Shown here in pieces: positions 38,701 to 51,354 of a DNA stretch of 64,000 nt. Every line of letters starts with the position of its first letter. The stretch's first letter is position 1. Under the pieces are notes generated by a model. It was not told the origin of the DNA, ran no database searches, and saw only the letters and a list, made by a program, of their open reading frames with translations. A program made the position numbers and the translations under genes. The DNA comes from Daucus carota subsp. sativus (Eukaryota; Streptophyta; Magnoliopsida; Apiales; Apiaceae). The stretch lies in the NCBI RefSeq assembly GCF_001625215.2, contig NC_030381.2:40422689-40486688 (forward strand). Reading direction: 5' to 3'.

Positions 38701-40387
38701 AAGACCGATTCGAAAGGGATAACAGTATCAAAAATATTTAAATGTGGAGCTCAACACCTAGAGGAGTATGAAGGACCAACCTCAACCATATTTCGAGCAA
38801 ACACGGTGAAGCTGTGGCTCAGTGCTTTTGAAGCAAATTCTCCCCTTGGAAGATTGTTGCACTGCTTCTCTATTTCCGCATCAACAGTGCTTATATCTAA
38901 ACCATCCCCAGCAATCACCAAAACAACCTGGCTATCAGGACCATGCTCGGCCTAAATTTTGAACAATATATCTCAGAGATTAGGTGGAAAAAAACAATTT
39001 GACATGTAGAATGAATTGGCAACAAGCACATTTCTTGGTTGCATATATGATATACCAGTCACTACCTAAGTTCCTAACGATAAGAACTAATATCACTAGA
39101 AATTAATTCTATGCTTATTAGGTGAAAACATATGCCCCTCTGCCAACCCCTTCCCATGCAGGTTATAATGAATTAATCACACGTAAATGTTTTCTCCACA
39201 ATTTTGCAATGTCTAAACTAAAAAGTAAAAGACTACAGCGAATATAAAATGTGCATGTATATATTAAAGGGCACAGCTGGTCCAGAAGTAACCATTTCAG
39301 TTATAGTTACAGTTATTAAAGCACATTTCATCAAGAGATTTTCACAGGAGAGAGAATCTGCCAACAAAAAATTGTTATTCGAATCATGTTAAACATGGTC
39401 CAAAATTGAGTTTCAAGTATAACCGCTTAAGCAACAGAATTATAATAGAACATAAAGTGCTTTCAGGGTAAACACTGTTCAGCTTCTTTCGAAAGGGAGT
39501 ATTTGCATTTTTCTCTGTTTTACAGAAATTACAAATTGAATTATTATATATGTCATGATTTATAGAAACAAGTCAGTGGTATAACAAGTGTTTGTTCGCC
39601 TGAATGTTATAAAATGTTTTTGGTGCATATCATCTTCTGCTATTTAAGAACCTCACGAAATAAAATTCAAAAAAAAAAAAAAAACACTAAGCTTTAAGTT
39701 ATTTGACCACTGTATATTTGTTCGCCTTTCAAAACTTCAATTGATCATTCTAGGGAGTGATCGCCTCAAATAGATCGTCACCATAAGCTATTTATATTCC
39801 TCCTTTTCCTATTGACCGGAAGCATCCAGCAGAGCCACACCAATAGAACTAAGCCCCCTACAAAGCTAAACTACTACATGGGAACTCGGTAGAAGCGATT
39901 TGCTGCTTCCGCCTTTCTAGGCTTCGCAATAGCTTCCCATTTAGCCTTAGCATTCACTTACAGCCATGCTCTGGCAAAATTTGTGCTTTAACTTAAGCCA
40001 ACTAGATCCCAAAATATCAGTAATATCTACCAGCCCAATTTTCCTGAGCTGTTTATTTTCACTTCTCAATGTCTTTTTGGGCTCAATCACTCTAAATGAG
40101 ATCAAGTGCCCACACATCACAACAGAAATATTTACTCTTGTGAAAGAATTGCCATCCTAATTTGTACCTTCAGACTTTACTTTGCTAAAGAGGATAGGAG
40201 CTAGCTAGCTTCTCAGAACACAATAAAATCAGCAGAAAATTTATCCAGAATTAGTTCATAACAGCTGATAGTTTTCAGAGATTATATGTAACACTGGATC
40301 TGGTGGAGCTGATCTTAAATAAACCCAAGGTATTGCCCACAATAGCACAAAATAACATACAAATGCCCAAAAATGCACTTCAGAGAA

Positions 40388-40422
<35 letters not shown>

Positions 40423-43400
40423 GGATGCAAGAAATTAGGCTTTGAAATTGCAGGTATTGAGAAAGGATTGGAAGTTTAATGATGCACATTAATAAATTAG
40501 GTAAGCATGCAATTATATAACGCCTCTGTATCTTGTATTATATGACGCTGAATTTTAATGTAAGAGAAAAAAACACATGTTAACTTTGTGTGTGAGGGTA
40601 GCACATTTCAAAATGCACTCTGAATTGTGTTGAAAAGGGCTAAGACCTATAGATAAAGAACTTGGCAAAGGTAACGATGAATGGAAATTAGTAATCCTCA
40701 TGGTTACAAGGACAGTCAGGTAAGAAATACAAAGATCCTTAAGGAAGACCAAGTCAATGTGGTTTTAGTGAGAATGAGGATAAAGACTATAGTTGTCAAA
40801 GAGTTCAATCTAATGATTACATAATTTTTAATATACTAAACACTTGCATCCCTGCAGCCACCAAAACCTAGCCATGTTCAAAAGAGACTCATGCAATGAG
40901 TTAAAGCTTAAACTCGGGATGAACACGTGATGAAGACCTTAACTGTACGACTGAGTTTATTTCAGCTTGTTGCATATTAAAAAATGCTGGATTTGATCAG
41001 GAGATAAGGGGAACTTAAAAGCAAAGTGCAGTATTTGTATAGCAATTTCATGCATACAAATAAAAAGTCTCAGGTCAAACAATTCTATAAAAGGATGATG
41101 AATTACTTCACTTCAGAGTCTTTTATTAGAGAAGGTGTCGCCTATCATTCTTCATAGGTCTGTCTATAGACTCATATCAGAGTTAATGGAACAAATTTCT
41201 ACTGAAGTTTGAAGTGTGTAGAAGAGATAGGCTGTGTGATGACTTAACAAATCTCTAAAATATCTAAAGGACTAAGAAGATGCTAGATGAACGGAGGAAG
41301 AGGGCGCTGGTTCTCCTCTATATGAGTGATATATATAACAGAGTGCCATTCAGGATTGTTCCTATTATCCTGTGGATAAAGTCATGCATCATAATATGAA
41401 GGCTGAGGAAGGCAATTGGTGCAGATGTTGAGCAACCAATTTGGAATCATACCAAGGAGGACAACGTAGGCCACTACATACACCTGTCCACTTATGGAGC
41501 ATTAGAGTGAGAACAGTAAAAAGTTACATACATAATTTTATCAATCTAAAGATAGCCTATTACAAACTGCTGAGAGAAGTTCTGAAGTGGAGCCTAGGCA
41601 AGAAAAGTGTCCCAATAAAAATATAATAATAATATTCAACAAATGTATGATAAAGGGTCAGTGAGTGTGAGGACTTGTGGCAGGGTGACGAGTGAGATCT
41701 GATCACTATCGATTTTTGTGATTAATTGACCACTGTTTTTCAGTGGGTTTTATGATTAGTTGGCCTGTGTTTTCGCCGGTATACTAATTACTAATCTTAT
41801 ATACACTTGTGTTGTATAAAGTACAATGTAGTAGTTTTATAAACAGACTTCACATCTAAATACAAACACAAGCTATAGAGACAGAGTTGTAATGACTGCA
41901 CATATAATCCAATATAGTGTACCTGTGAAAGCAAATCCGCAGCAATGTGTACAGGATTGGCATGTTTATCAGCAATAACAAGAACTTCAGACGGTCCAGC
42001 AGGCATGTCAATTGAAACCATAGCCTCACTGTTCTGTTGAAATATATTTATACAACAAAGAAAAAAACATTATTCTATATTTACAAAAATGTGTAGTTTA
42101 TCTGCCAACTGATGAAATATTAATAACATTACAAGTAAATTCCTCAGTATGAAACTAAGAATAGTTTACAATATAATGGAGTGCATACCTGGAGAATCAT
42201 TTTTGCTGCAGTCACATACTGATTTCCAGGTCCATATATCTTCTCAACCTGTAAGCAAGGAAATTTCAAATATAAATACTTTAATTTAATGAACTGAACA
42301 AATTTATCTTAAAATTATCTGTCAAATATTACGTGAAGAGGAACAAAAGAAAAGTGCAAACAAATTATCACAAAAGGATATAACAGATGATTATATATAA
42401 TACATAAACAAAGTTATGCTTCCTACAAAAAAATGAGAACACAAAAGCAAAGTAAATAACACACTGTAATGCTTCAATCAGCTTCTCATTTGTGTGGGGC
42501 ATTGTAAATATATCATGACAGCAAACTATGGTAAATAATTATACACTAAACCTGCAAAGCCATACCTACATATGGCTATATGCATATATTTCTGTTGTAC
42601 TTGGCAACTATTGTTTCTTTAATCTTATAACATTTTTTCTTCAACACTTAATCATTGCTTACATAACGTACCCTCGGATATAACCCCCTCTACAAACTTC
42701 TATCAGGTAGTTGAAACAGTACTCGGGAATCTAAACCATATAATTATGATATGTTTTAATCAGCAATTAGATATATAGGGGTAAAATTTTAATTATGTTA
42801 CCTTAGGGCAAGACTTAGTCCCCCAAGCCATGGCAGCTATTGCCTGCAAAGTGAAAAAATACATAAAGGTGAGAAAGACAGAACGAACTATAGATGTGCG
42901 ACCACACTTTCGGACCAATAAATAGAACATTAAGAAGCATAATCATTTATCGTAGTACTAAATACCTGTGATCCACCAGCTTTAAGTATGTGTGTCACGC
43001 CAGCTTTTTTGGCACAATAAAGTACCTCCTTTGGAAAGAATAGATGTATATTGATTAGATATTATTTTAAGAAAGACAACTTACTAAGTATAAAGATAAA
43101 TACCTTGCAGACATTGCCATCGCTTGTGGGAGGAGTTGCAAGGACAATAGTTTTACATCCAGCTATTTGTGCAGGCTGAATCACATAATAATATAAAGGT
43201 CAACACTCTCATCATGCTAGCTGTTTAAGTAAAAACTATACTTAGAAGTACTGGAATACTAAAGAAAGAAAACATACCACGGATAACATTAGAGCAGTTG
43301 AAGGTAATACTGCAGTTCCTCCGGGAACATAGAGACCAACGGAAGAAATACTCCTTGCTACTCGTTTGCATCTAACACCCTTAAAAAAATCGAAACAAGT

Positions 43401-44685
43401 TTGATTAAGGTCTTCTATAAATTACATAACTATGCAACAATATAGTGCTTACTTCCATATTCTCAACGACTTTCTCAACCGGCTTTTGAGCAGCATGAAA
43501 AGCATAGATGTTGTTGTATGCTACATCAAATGCTTCCCGGACAACTGGATCAAGCTAAGCATGCAAAAATAAGAATCAAATTCTCATACAAAATGCCATA
43601 CCTATGTGTAATTCACTACTTATTCTCCCAAAGCAATACACTGTTTGGGGTTTTCTTCATATGCAGAAAATATTACAGAAAGAGCTCTAACCGCAAAATT
43701 TTCTCTTAGTAATAAAAGTTGACCTTATACAATGCTTTACACCAGTAATACATGAGAGAATGACACACATAAAAGACCCTGAAAATTCACTCTTTCACAA
43801 AACTGGCCTGAGATACTGCACTACTAAGAAAGTTTATTATTCAACTATAAGAATTTTAAGAACAAAAAAGTAATCCATCTTAGTTGTCAACCCTTACCTC
43901 CGGATCAGGTAAATCTTTCACAGTTTCAATAACTGTATCCAATTCAACTTTGTCAAACCGCACTGTATAACTACATGAAAATATATAAAAGCCCGCTGTT
44001 TAGCATATATTGCAAACTGAAATTAAGAACCAAAATATGGTGATAAAGCACAATAAACAAAACAAGAAAAGCATAGTATCACAAACTCTTTCACAGCTTC
44101 ATCGCCTCTGCAGCGAACATCGTCAACAATAGGTTGGACCTGAATCAATTTTATTAACATTTTTAGATTATATTTATCAATTTAAAGATCAACACGAAGT
44201 CGAGTATGAAACAAATTTTCTACTAGGAACAATTCAAAAACTCACCGTACTAAAAATGGATGAGAAATCAATGCGAGGACGAGCACTGAGATTATTAATC
44301 TCGGTTTGGGTAAGATCTGACAGCTTATACGACTTCATTGAGCATCCAATAGGTCTCCGAGGAAATACTATGCAAATACAAACACAATATACGTTAACAA
44401 CCATAAGTGTGCTATACATAACACATGGCAAAGCTGTAAATAAAAATGAAAAAACTCAAGAAAACTGTAGCATAGAATTATTAGAAGATGACCCAGAATT
44501 GTTTTTAAACTACAATTCAGCTACTAGATGCATAATATACAACACAGTTGAAAATTAGCAAGTAAAAAAATATGTGTACCTGAGCGGAAAATAGGAAAAT
44601 TGGGGCGTGATGAAATGAAATTGGAATTGGGGTGAGGTAAAGACAAACACTTGCTCCAGCTAACAGGAAGAAGCTGACTACCCAT
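35735..44685 (-). CDS. HDH: Histidinol dehydrogenase, plastidial
   Basis: NAD-dependent enzyme that oxidises L-histidinol to L-histidine in two steps, the end of histidine biosynthesis, in plastids. Fourteen minus-strand exons: 44685-44580, 44367-44246, 44139-44087, 43970-43898, 43554-43453, 43379-43278, 43175-43104, 43028-42966, 42843-42802, 42248-42189, 42033-41923, 38951-38781, 37154-37064 and 36018-35735. Phases join to 483 residues, close to the plant enzyme. The first 45 or so residues ([13 protein letters not shown], Ser/Pro-rich) look like a transit peptide. Motifs: [31 protein letters not shown], the family signature spread over exons 11-12 ([15 protein letters not shown], later LLSQ then AEHGPDSQ), and near the end [19 protein letters not shown], with the catalytic His. 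Intron 11 is 2.97 kb and holds a G30 tract. Appears intact and single copy here. Confidence 0.95.
40392..40421 (+). repeat. Poly-G tract of 30 bases
   Basis: Thirty consecutive G on the plus strand within intron 11 of HDH; the pre-mRNA carries poly-C. Such tracts are rare and unstable, and the assembled length may be wrong. Confidence 0.9.
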
Positions 44686-44994
44686 CACCCACCTTCCATT
44701 AAATCAAACCCAATTTCACAAATTAATAAAAGATATAACAACATTTCAACAAATTTCAAGATTGTGACTTTATACGTATACAAATAATAAAGACAAACAT
44801 TCACTTGTTCAGACCAAGAGATGAGACATATATACTTACACACCGGTGACAAGGTAGAGAGGACTAGCCGCCGCTGCTTGTTGCTCTCTTTTCAGTGGTT
44901 GTTTACTCAGCGTCTCAGCTCTCCGTTTCAATTCATTTTTAAACGTAAAATTATACCCAAACTCTCAAACGAATATTTTTTTTTTTATCAATTA

Positions 44995-45180
44995 TCAAGT
45001 TTGTCATTGAAGTTGATTAATATATCAAGTTAAGTCACTAACAGTATCGGGTTACTAAAGTTGTTATAAATATCAAATAAATACCTCGAAGTTCAACCGA
45101 TATAAATATTATTTATAGAGTTTTAGACATTATTCTTGAATGTTACCATGACCAGATAAAAGTACTTTTTTTTGTCACTA
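44995..45180. mobile_element. Half copy of the palindromic MITE found in the transporter intron
   Basis: Follows the left arm of the 11564-12120 element in order: GTCATTGAAGTTG, CACTAA, TAAATATCAAATAAATACCTC, ATATTATTTATAGAGTTT, ATTATTCTTGAATGTTACCA, and then CCAGATAAAAG. Then it stops; no right arm follows. It lies about 310 bases upstream of the HDH start codon. Confidence 0.65.
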
Positions 45181-45599
45181 TAATTTTGTTTTTTATTTAT
45201 TTCTAATTTTGTTTTTCATCATAAAAGTTTTAGTTTGCGCGTGAGAACTGGCACACACTTTAATGTTTCTCGAAGATATTATTTTATAACTTATTTTTAA
45301 ATTTTTTCCTAAATAACAATTTAACTATTAAATTTTTGTTAAAAAAATCTTTAAAATAAGCTATAAGACCATATTTTATATAATTGAAGTCCGTGTCAGA
45401 TAATGAATGTATAAAATTAAATAGGATGGAGGGAATATCAAATACTTACAAATAAAAGGCGCTTTTTTATGCTAGAATAGTTATTCAATCCTTTTTCTTT
45501 CTTCTTTATATCGGATGAGAATTTAATAAAAATTATTCATTATTGTGATATATATTTGAATAAAATTAAATGCTTTCTTTCGTATCTTGAAACGTTAAG
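45181..45599. other. Intergenic, possible Stowaway fragment
   Basis: TAAATAGGATGGAGGGAATAT near 45417 resembles a Stowaway right end. The adjacent sequence resembles the outer palindrome at 32.1 kb. The left end was not found. Confidence 0.35.
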
Positions 45600-46167
45600 G
45601 GGTCGTTTGGTTAAGGGTAACTAACAAAGAAAAATGGAAACAATCAGTTTCATTCCCTTTGTTGTCAGTTTGTTTTATGAAATCTGTCATTCCCTATCCC
45701 TTATTTTGGTTTTAAGTTTACCCCAAATCCCTCATGCTCCATTCCCCACCCCAAGGTATTTCTTTTCCATTACCTGATTCTTTTTTTATTTTCGTTTATA
45801 ATTTATTTCAGAAGTCAATAACATTAAAAAATAATATGTAAAATATTTTTGAAAATCAAAAATAAATTTTAATTTAGTTTTTACATATTAAAAATAATTT
45901 TAATGTTTACAATTCAAGATATTTATAAATTAATGAAAATTTTGAATAATAAAATATATCAAATTATAAACGTAAATATATTTGACTCTTTAAAATTATT
46001 TAATATTTAAAAATAAAATATAGGAATATTCATATGATTTTTCATTCCGTTTCTGAATCAAAACCAAACAGGTAATACAATTCAGCATCATTCCTTTCCT
46101 CTCTCTTCGTTTTCCTTTCTGAGTTCCATTTCGTTTTTTTAAATCGAACCAAACGAATGCAACGCGT
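45600..46167. mobile_element. Candidate PIF-type MITE, degraded
   Basis: Left end GGGGTCGTTTGGTTAAGG after TTAA; right end AACCAAACGAATGCAACGCG before TAAAG, inverted in its CGTTTGGTT core. A TAA might flank both ends. TTCATTCC and CATTCCTTTCC words inside are typical of this class. The termini match only over about ten bases. Confidence 0.45.
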
Positions 46168-47160
46168 AAAGCCAATTTTTTAAAGAAGGGGCGTAGTAGA
46201 AAAATTGGTTGAGATATGGGAAGAGTGCTGGGAATTAGAAATTAAACTTGATGCACGCGATGAGACATTGTTTTGAGAAATTTGTTCAGATCAAGAAAAT
46301 ATATGAGCTATGGACCATATTTCTTAGAAGTATATTATAATGGAGGGTGAAAATGAAGATCTTGACATAGGATTAAAAACGGTACAATTTTATTTCTACT
46401 TATTTCAAAAATAATGATTTATAATATGCGGTCAAAAAATTTAGAAATACGTGCAAAAGAATCAAACGCCAAAATAGATAGTATGGAAGCCGGTGTCCAT
46501 CTATACTATACTATAATAAGCCAACATGGGTATAATTTGTAGTCCAAAGTTTTAGTTATATTTTTTGGTTTGGTACCCTCCTTTTGGTACTACAAGTCTA
46601 CAAATATAGAGTCTATTAGTCTTATATTATTAAACAGTTTCAAATACTAAAAACACTCCTAACAATACATTATCATATAACATTTCATTAAAAAAAATTT
46701 ATGATGTTATAAATATACAATTTTGAATATCTTTTTTTAACAAGAACCTTCATATAACTTTTTTAACTTTAACTTGTTCTATTTTAATATAAACACGAAC
46801 CATTACATAACTCTTTTCAACTCTAATCTTAAAAGTTACGGTTGTCAAAAAAACGAAGATTACAAAATTACGTTGAAATTCGATTGATTAGATTACCGAA
46901 TATTTCAAAGGTATTACACGATCGGCTATGTTTGGAAAAGATTTGAATTTTCTGTTTTTTTTTTATTTTTAAATCCACGTGTAATAAATTCAGATTAAAT
47001 GTACTAAAATCATAATGTATATATATATTTATTCGGGTTTGTCCATTTTCAAGTAAACGGAAGAAAATATAATCAGTTGAATAATATAATTTAATTAAAA
47101 TTCAATTCATTAATATTACAATACTAATAAAATGATGTTAAAATTTAAATTATAAATGAT
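46168..47160. other. Intergenic
   Basis: AT-rich, no gene seen. The part next to 47160 may be the body of the Helitron whose 3' end is at 47209; no 5' TC end was identified. Confidence 0.45.
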
Positions 47161-47182
47161 AAATTACGAATTATATACTCGC

Positions 47183-47209
47183 CCGTGCTTCGCACGGATT
47201 AAAGGCTAG
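47183..47209 (+). mobile_element. Helitron-like 3' terminus
   Basis: A GC-rich hairpin (CCGTGC TTC GCACGG, 47183-47197) in AT-rich DNA is followed after eight bases by CTAG (47206-47209) and a T. Plant Helitrons end in a short hairpin then CTRR and insert between A and T. The same arrangement appears reversed at 61481. The 5' end was not found. Confidence 0.6.
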
Positions 47210-47520
47210 TATTAGAAAATTGTTAACCCAAAGTGACCAGATTTGCGGAGGAGGTTACGTGTTTGGTAAGTCGGGTTTTTGACTTTAAACTGTTTCCGTT
47301 TTTCTTTGAAATCTTTTGTGTAAAAGTCAAAAACAAAAAATTGAGAATACTAATTTCTCTTTCGTAACTTCTATTTCTTTAATTCTCACCTCTTTTATTT
47401 AACATGCTTTTTTTAATAACAAATATGATTTATAATCTTAAAAATGAGAATCTGTCCTCGGGTGAGGCCGGGTCCGGGCTCACCCACGACCGAAGATAAG
47501 CTCGACCACTTAGAGCCTGT

Positions 47521-49840
47521 ATGTTAGCGAGAGGACATTGCAATTTGCAAGCAAATCATATCTTTGTCCCCATGTTAATAGCCAAGAATATCACTTCACT
47601 TGTTCCCCGCCACCCCAGTTTAAAAACCAGAAAACCCCATTTCTCTTCCAACACAAAACAAATTTGGATTGATAAGCTTTTAACACTCATTACCCACTGT
47701 GTATCTGTAACAACATTACAGCAACTACATACACAATTACTTGTATCCTCCATTTATAAACCCAATCACTTACTCTCCAAGATTATTGATCTTAAAGATT
47801 TTAACTATTCTTCTAAGCTCTTCTCTCAAATCCCACATCCCAATGATTATTCTTTTAATGTTATTATCCGTGGTTTCACTACTACATGGAAAAAATATGA
47901 TCTTTGTTTGTCATTTTATTACAAAATGAAGTCTTTGGGCTTGTTACCTAATAATTTTACTTACCCTTTTTTGTTTATTGCTTGTGGGAATCTTTTGGTT
48001 GTTGATCATGGTAGATTAGGACATTCTATGGTTTGGAAACTTGGGTTGGTTGTTGATGGTCATGTGAGGCATTCTTTGATTACTATGTATTCCAAATGTG
48101 GGCAAGTGGGTTGTGCTCGGGAGGTGTTTGAGGAGATTACTGACAGAGACTTGGTTTCGTGGAATTCGATGATTTCGGGGTATTCGAAGATGGGGTTTGC
48201 TCGGGATGCTGTGAGTTTGTTTGGGAGAATGAGGGATGAAGGGTTTCAACCTGATGAAATGAGTGTTGTTAGTGTTCTTGTAGCTTGCGGTGATCTGGGA
48301 GACTTGAGTTGCGGGAAGTTGATTGAGGGGTTTGTTACAGAAAGTGAGATTAATTTGAATTCATATGTTGGGTCTGCCTTGATTAACATGTATGGCAAGT
48401 GTGGGGATTTGGTTTCAGCCAGGAGTATCTTTGATAGGATGAAGCAGAAAGATGTGGTAATCTGGAATGCCATGATCACAGGGCAAGTTTCTTTCTCTAA
48501 AAATATCAGGTCTAACAATAGGAATTTTATGGCTGAATCTTGTCTTTGCAAAAAAAGATATACATTATGCAATAAGGTAACATATTTAACTTTAAAAATG
48601 TGATGATACTTGTAGTAAGCACGAGTATAATCTGCTGGTCACCATAATCTACTGTTCAGTTTTTAATATATTTACAAATGTTCTTCAGAATCTCCATAGT
48701 TCTTTCTTGGTCACACACTGGCTGTTTACTTTTCTTGCCAAATTGACCAATTTTTAGTTGGTAAATAATTATTAAATTTTGTCTTCAGCCACTGTATATA
48801 TAACTTTTTGTAAATTATTTGTAGTTTTAGTAATATAGTTCTCACGTATATTGAGAAGAATTTAGCATAAATCTCGATTACAGTTATAAACAGTAAAAAT
48901 TAATTTATGCAGATATGCTCAAAATGGAATGTCTAATGAAGTGATTTCATTATTCAAAAGCATGATAGAGGCTGGGGTTTCCACTGATAGAATCACACTG
49001 ATTGGACTTTTGTCTGCTTGTGCTACAATAGGCTTACTTGATGTTGGGAACTGGGTTAAAGCATATGCATCAGAAATCGGCTTACTGTCTGATGTATATA
49101 TTTCTACGGCTCTAATTGACATGTATGCGAAGTGTGGAAGTGTGGAGCAAGCATGCACAGTGTTTGAAAATATGCCCCAGAAAAATACGGCATCTTGGAA
49201 TGCTATGATTTCTGCATTTGCATTTCATGGCAAGGCTCAAAAGGCATTAGCACTATTTGAGCGCATGTGTAAAGAGGATACAGCTGCATGCCCAGATGAT
49301 ATCACATTTGTTGGTGTACTTTCTGCATGTGTGCATGCTGGACTGGTTAATGAAGGGCGTCAATTTTTTGACTTAATGGGGTCGTCTTTTGGTTTGGTAC
49401 CCAGAGTTGAGCACTACTCATGCATGGTTGATCTTTTGGCACGTGCAGGATTAGTGTATGAAGCATGGGACTTTATTGTTAAGATGCCTGAAAAACCAGA
49501 TGAAATCACATTAGGTGCATTGCTTGGGGCTTGTCATAAAGTTGGTAATGCGGATGTTGGTGAGCGTGTTATTCAGATTCTATTGGAGACAGAGCCATCG
49601 AATTCGGGAAACTACGTGATTTCCTCAAAAATATATGCAAATTCTAAGAGATGGGATGATGCAGCTAAGATGAGGCTGTTGATGAGAGAAAGAGCTGTCA
49701 CAAAAGTACCAGGGTATAGTTGCATTGAGATTTGCACTCGAATTCATGAGTTCTACTCTGGTGACTCATCACACGTTGATTCGGAATATATTTACCAAGT
49801 GCTTGGCATGCTATACGAGGAGATGAAGATGGAAAGTTGA
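47521..49840 (+). CDS. Pentatricopeptide repeat protein, PLS class, E subgroup (two exons)
   Basis: Two exons, 47521-48482 and 48913-49840, give 629 residues. The N-terminal 60 residues are poor in acidic residues and may be an organelle presequence. From about residue 65 PLS repeats follow, for example VFEEITDRDLVSWNSMISG, IFDRMKQKDVVIWNAMITG and VFENMPQKNTASWNAMIS. The E region includes HYSCMVDLLARAGLVYEAWD and a terminal block with GYSCIEI and REFYSGD-like HEFYSGDSSH. There is no DYW domain. It resembles Arabidopsis At2g34400-type proteins, but this is from memory of the family. Role: sequence-specific organellar RNA binding, usually editing. The splice is needed: reading on into the intron leaves the repeat after ITG. 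The intron uses a GC donor. The last codons are part of a 55-base tandem duplication. Confidence 0.92.
48483..48912 (+). other. GC-AG intron of the PPR gene
   Basis: The exon ends ATCACAGG and the intron starts GCAAGT; it ends TTTATGCAG. Joining gives ACA GGA TAT GCT CAA AAT, reading T-G-Y-A-Q-N, the typical end of a PPR helix pair. No GT donor near the junction keeps the repeat. Strong agreement with GCAAGT is the rule for the roughly one percent of plant introns of this class. Confidence 0.85.
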
Positions 49841-49896
49841 TTATATTTACGAAGTGCTTAGCATGCTATACGAGGATATGAAGATGGAAAGTTGCT
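49787..49896 (+). repeat. 55-base tandem duplication across the PPR stop codon
   Basis: Units 49787-49841 and 49842-49896 both read TATATTTAC, AAGTGCTT, GCATGCTATACGAGGA and ATGAAGATGGAAAGTTG with three or four differences. The present stop TGA lies at the joint; in the second unit the same position is TGC. Confidence 0.85.
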
Positions 49897-51354
49897 GTCT
49901 GAAGGTTAACCTTGTACAGTGGCAAGGTGTGGAAACACATAATAACCATCTATTAACATGCTGGGAGTGCTATCCAGGTTTGTTATTCTATCTCATACAT
50001 TTTTTTCAAAGAGGTTTGTGATTAGATAAGTTTCTCTCATGCAATGTGTGGTTAATGTCTGTTAATTAATTTCAAGCACTAGTCCTGTTTAGGTTATAGT
50101 TCAGACATAATGTTACAGGTCCCTACTTCAGTACTTCTGAGTAGCTCTCATGCTGTTTCTCTTTTCGAACCTCTTTGCAGATTTGCAGTTCCATCACATC
50201 ACAACAGGCATCTCTCACTTTTGGGCATATGACAACCTGCTACTTCCCAATGGTTTTTGAAATGCCAATGTTTAAAAAAGTTTGCCTCAATTCCAACCCA
50301 GAACCTCTGCCACTCCTATATTAATTAGTCTTTGCCACATTTAACTAACCTTTTCTGCTGTAGATGAACCCTCCAAGAGGCGATGTCATACCTAAGAGGC
50401 TAAGACGTTAGTGGTTTTAAACTTTTCCAGGGATTCAGTAGTTATGATTAACATAGATCACGTAGGCCGTCACATAGCTGGTTGAAAATGAGTTCTTTGC
50501 AAAGCTTCTAAAGTTGTCATGACCGAACCATTTTCTATGTGATGGTCAAATTCAAGCGGCAAAGGAATGTCCAGCATTTGTGGAAACTGATTTGCTTAAT
50601 GCTTACTCTAAAATCAATTGTAACATCCCAATTATTTAAGCATTGAGATAATATATATTCACTTCTCTCCTTTACCCTATCTTTCCCTCGTCTCTCTCTC
50701 CTACTTACAAGTTGAAATATAATATTATAATAATAATAGGGAATAGAAACAGGGAATGTTGTTGGAGTTCCCATTCAATAAAATGTAATAATCCCTTAAA
50801 AATTGAATATTTTATTATATATTTAGGAAACACATTAGGACTCTGCTGGAGATACTCTAAGTAATCCACGTCAATTTTATAATAATTCACTTCAAAATTT
50901 TGTGTTTGCATAAAATCAAAACAATTTATCTTTTTCTGAAACACGAATTACACAGGATTATTTTACACCAGCTGTCCAGCTCTGTACTTGTTTCGTTGTT
51001 ACGTTCCATCGTATGCTTGCGTGGCGTCATTTAAGTGGAACTGAAACACGTCCCAGAAGAGTAAAGTTATGAATGCTCTCGAGCTCCCAACGTTTATATA
51101 ATTGTATGTACGCAGGAGCTGCATTAATTTATGTAACCTTTATAAATATTTAATTAATCTATTTAATATAATCAGTACAAATCCCGCCCGAACAATTTGA
51201 CAAAGCTAACAAACCTTTCCCTCTCCTTTCGATCTACGCAACACTTTTCGAAGCAGCAGAAAATAGATTCACGTACATGCATACACATCCTGCGATTTGA
51301 TTTGATTTGATTCAATTGCGAAAATATCGCGTTTGATAGCTCTGGAATTGCGCA
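49897..51354. other. PPR 3' UTR and intergenic sequence
   Basis: The first few hundred bases are probably 3' UTR. Around 50830, GGACTCTGCTGGAGATACTCTAAG resembles a MITE terminus (complement CTTAGAGTATCTCCAGCAGAG) without a clear partner. A TTTATATAAT at about 51092 could be the TATA of the small ORF at 51355. Confidence 0.45.

Noticed and set aside
40256-40489. 77-residue minus-strand frame with a poly-proline run
   Set aside because: The proline run is only the complement of the G30 tract within an HDH intron.
48484-48603. Continuation of the first PPR exon to a stop at 48603
   Set aside because: The repeat pattern ends at ITG and resumes exactly at 48913; the extra residues are intron readthrough.
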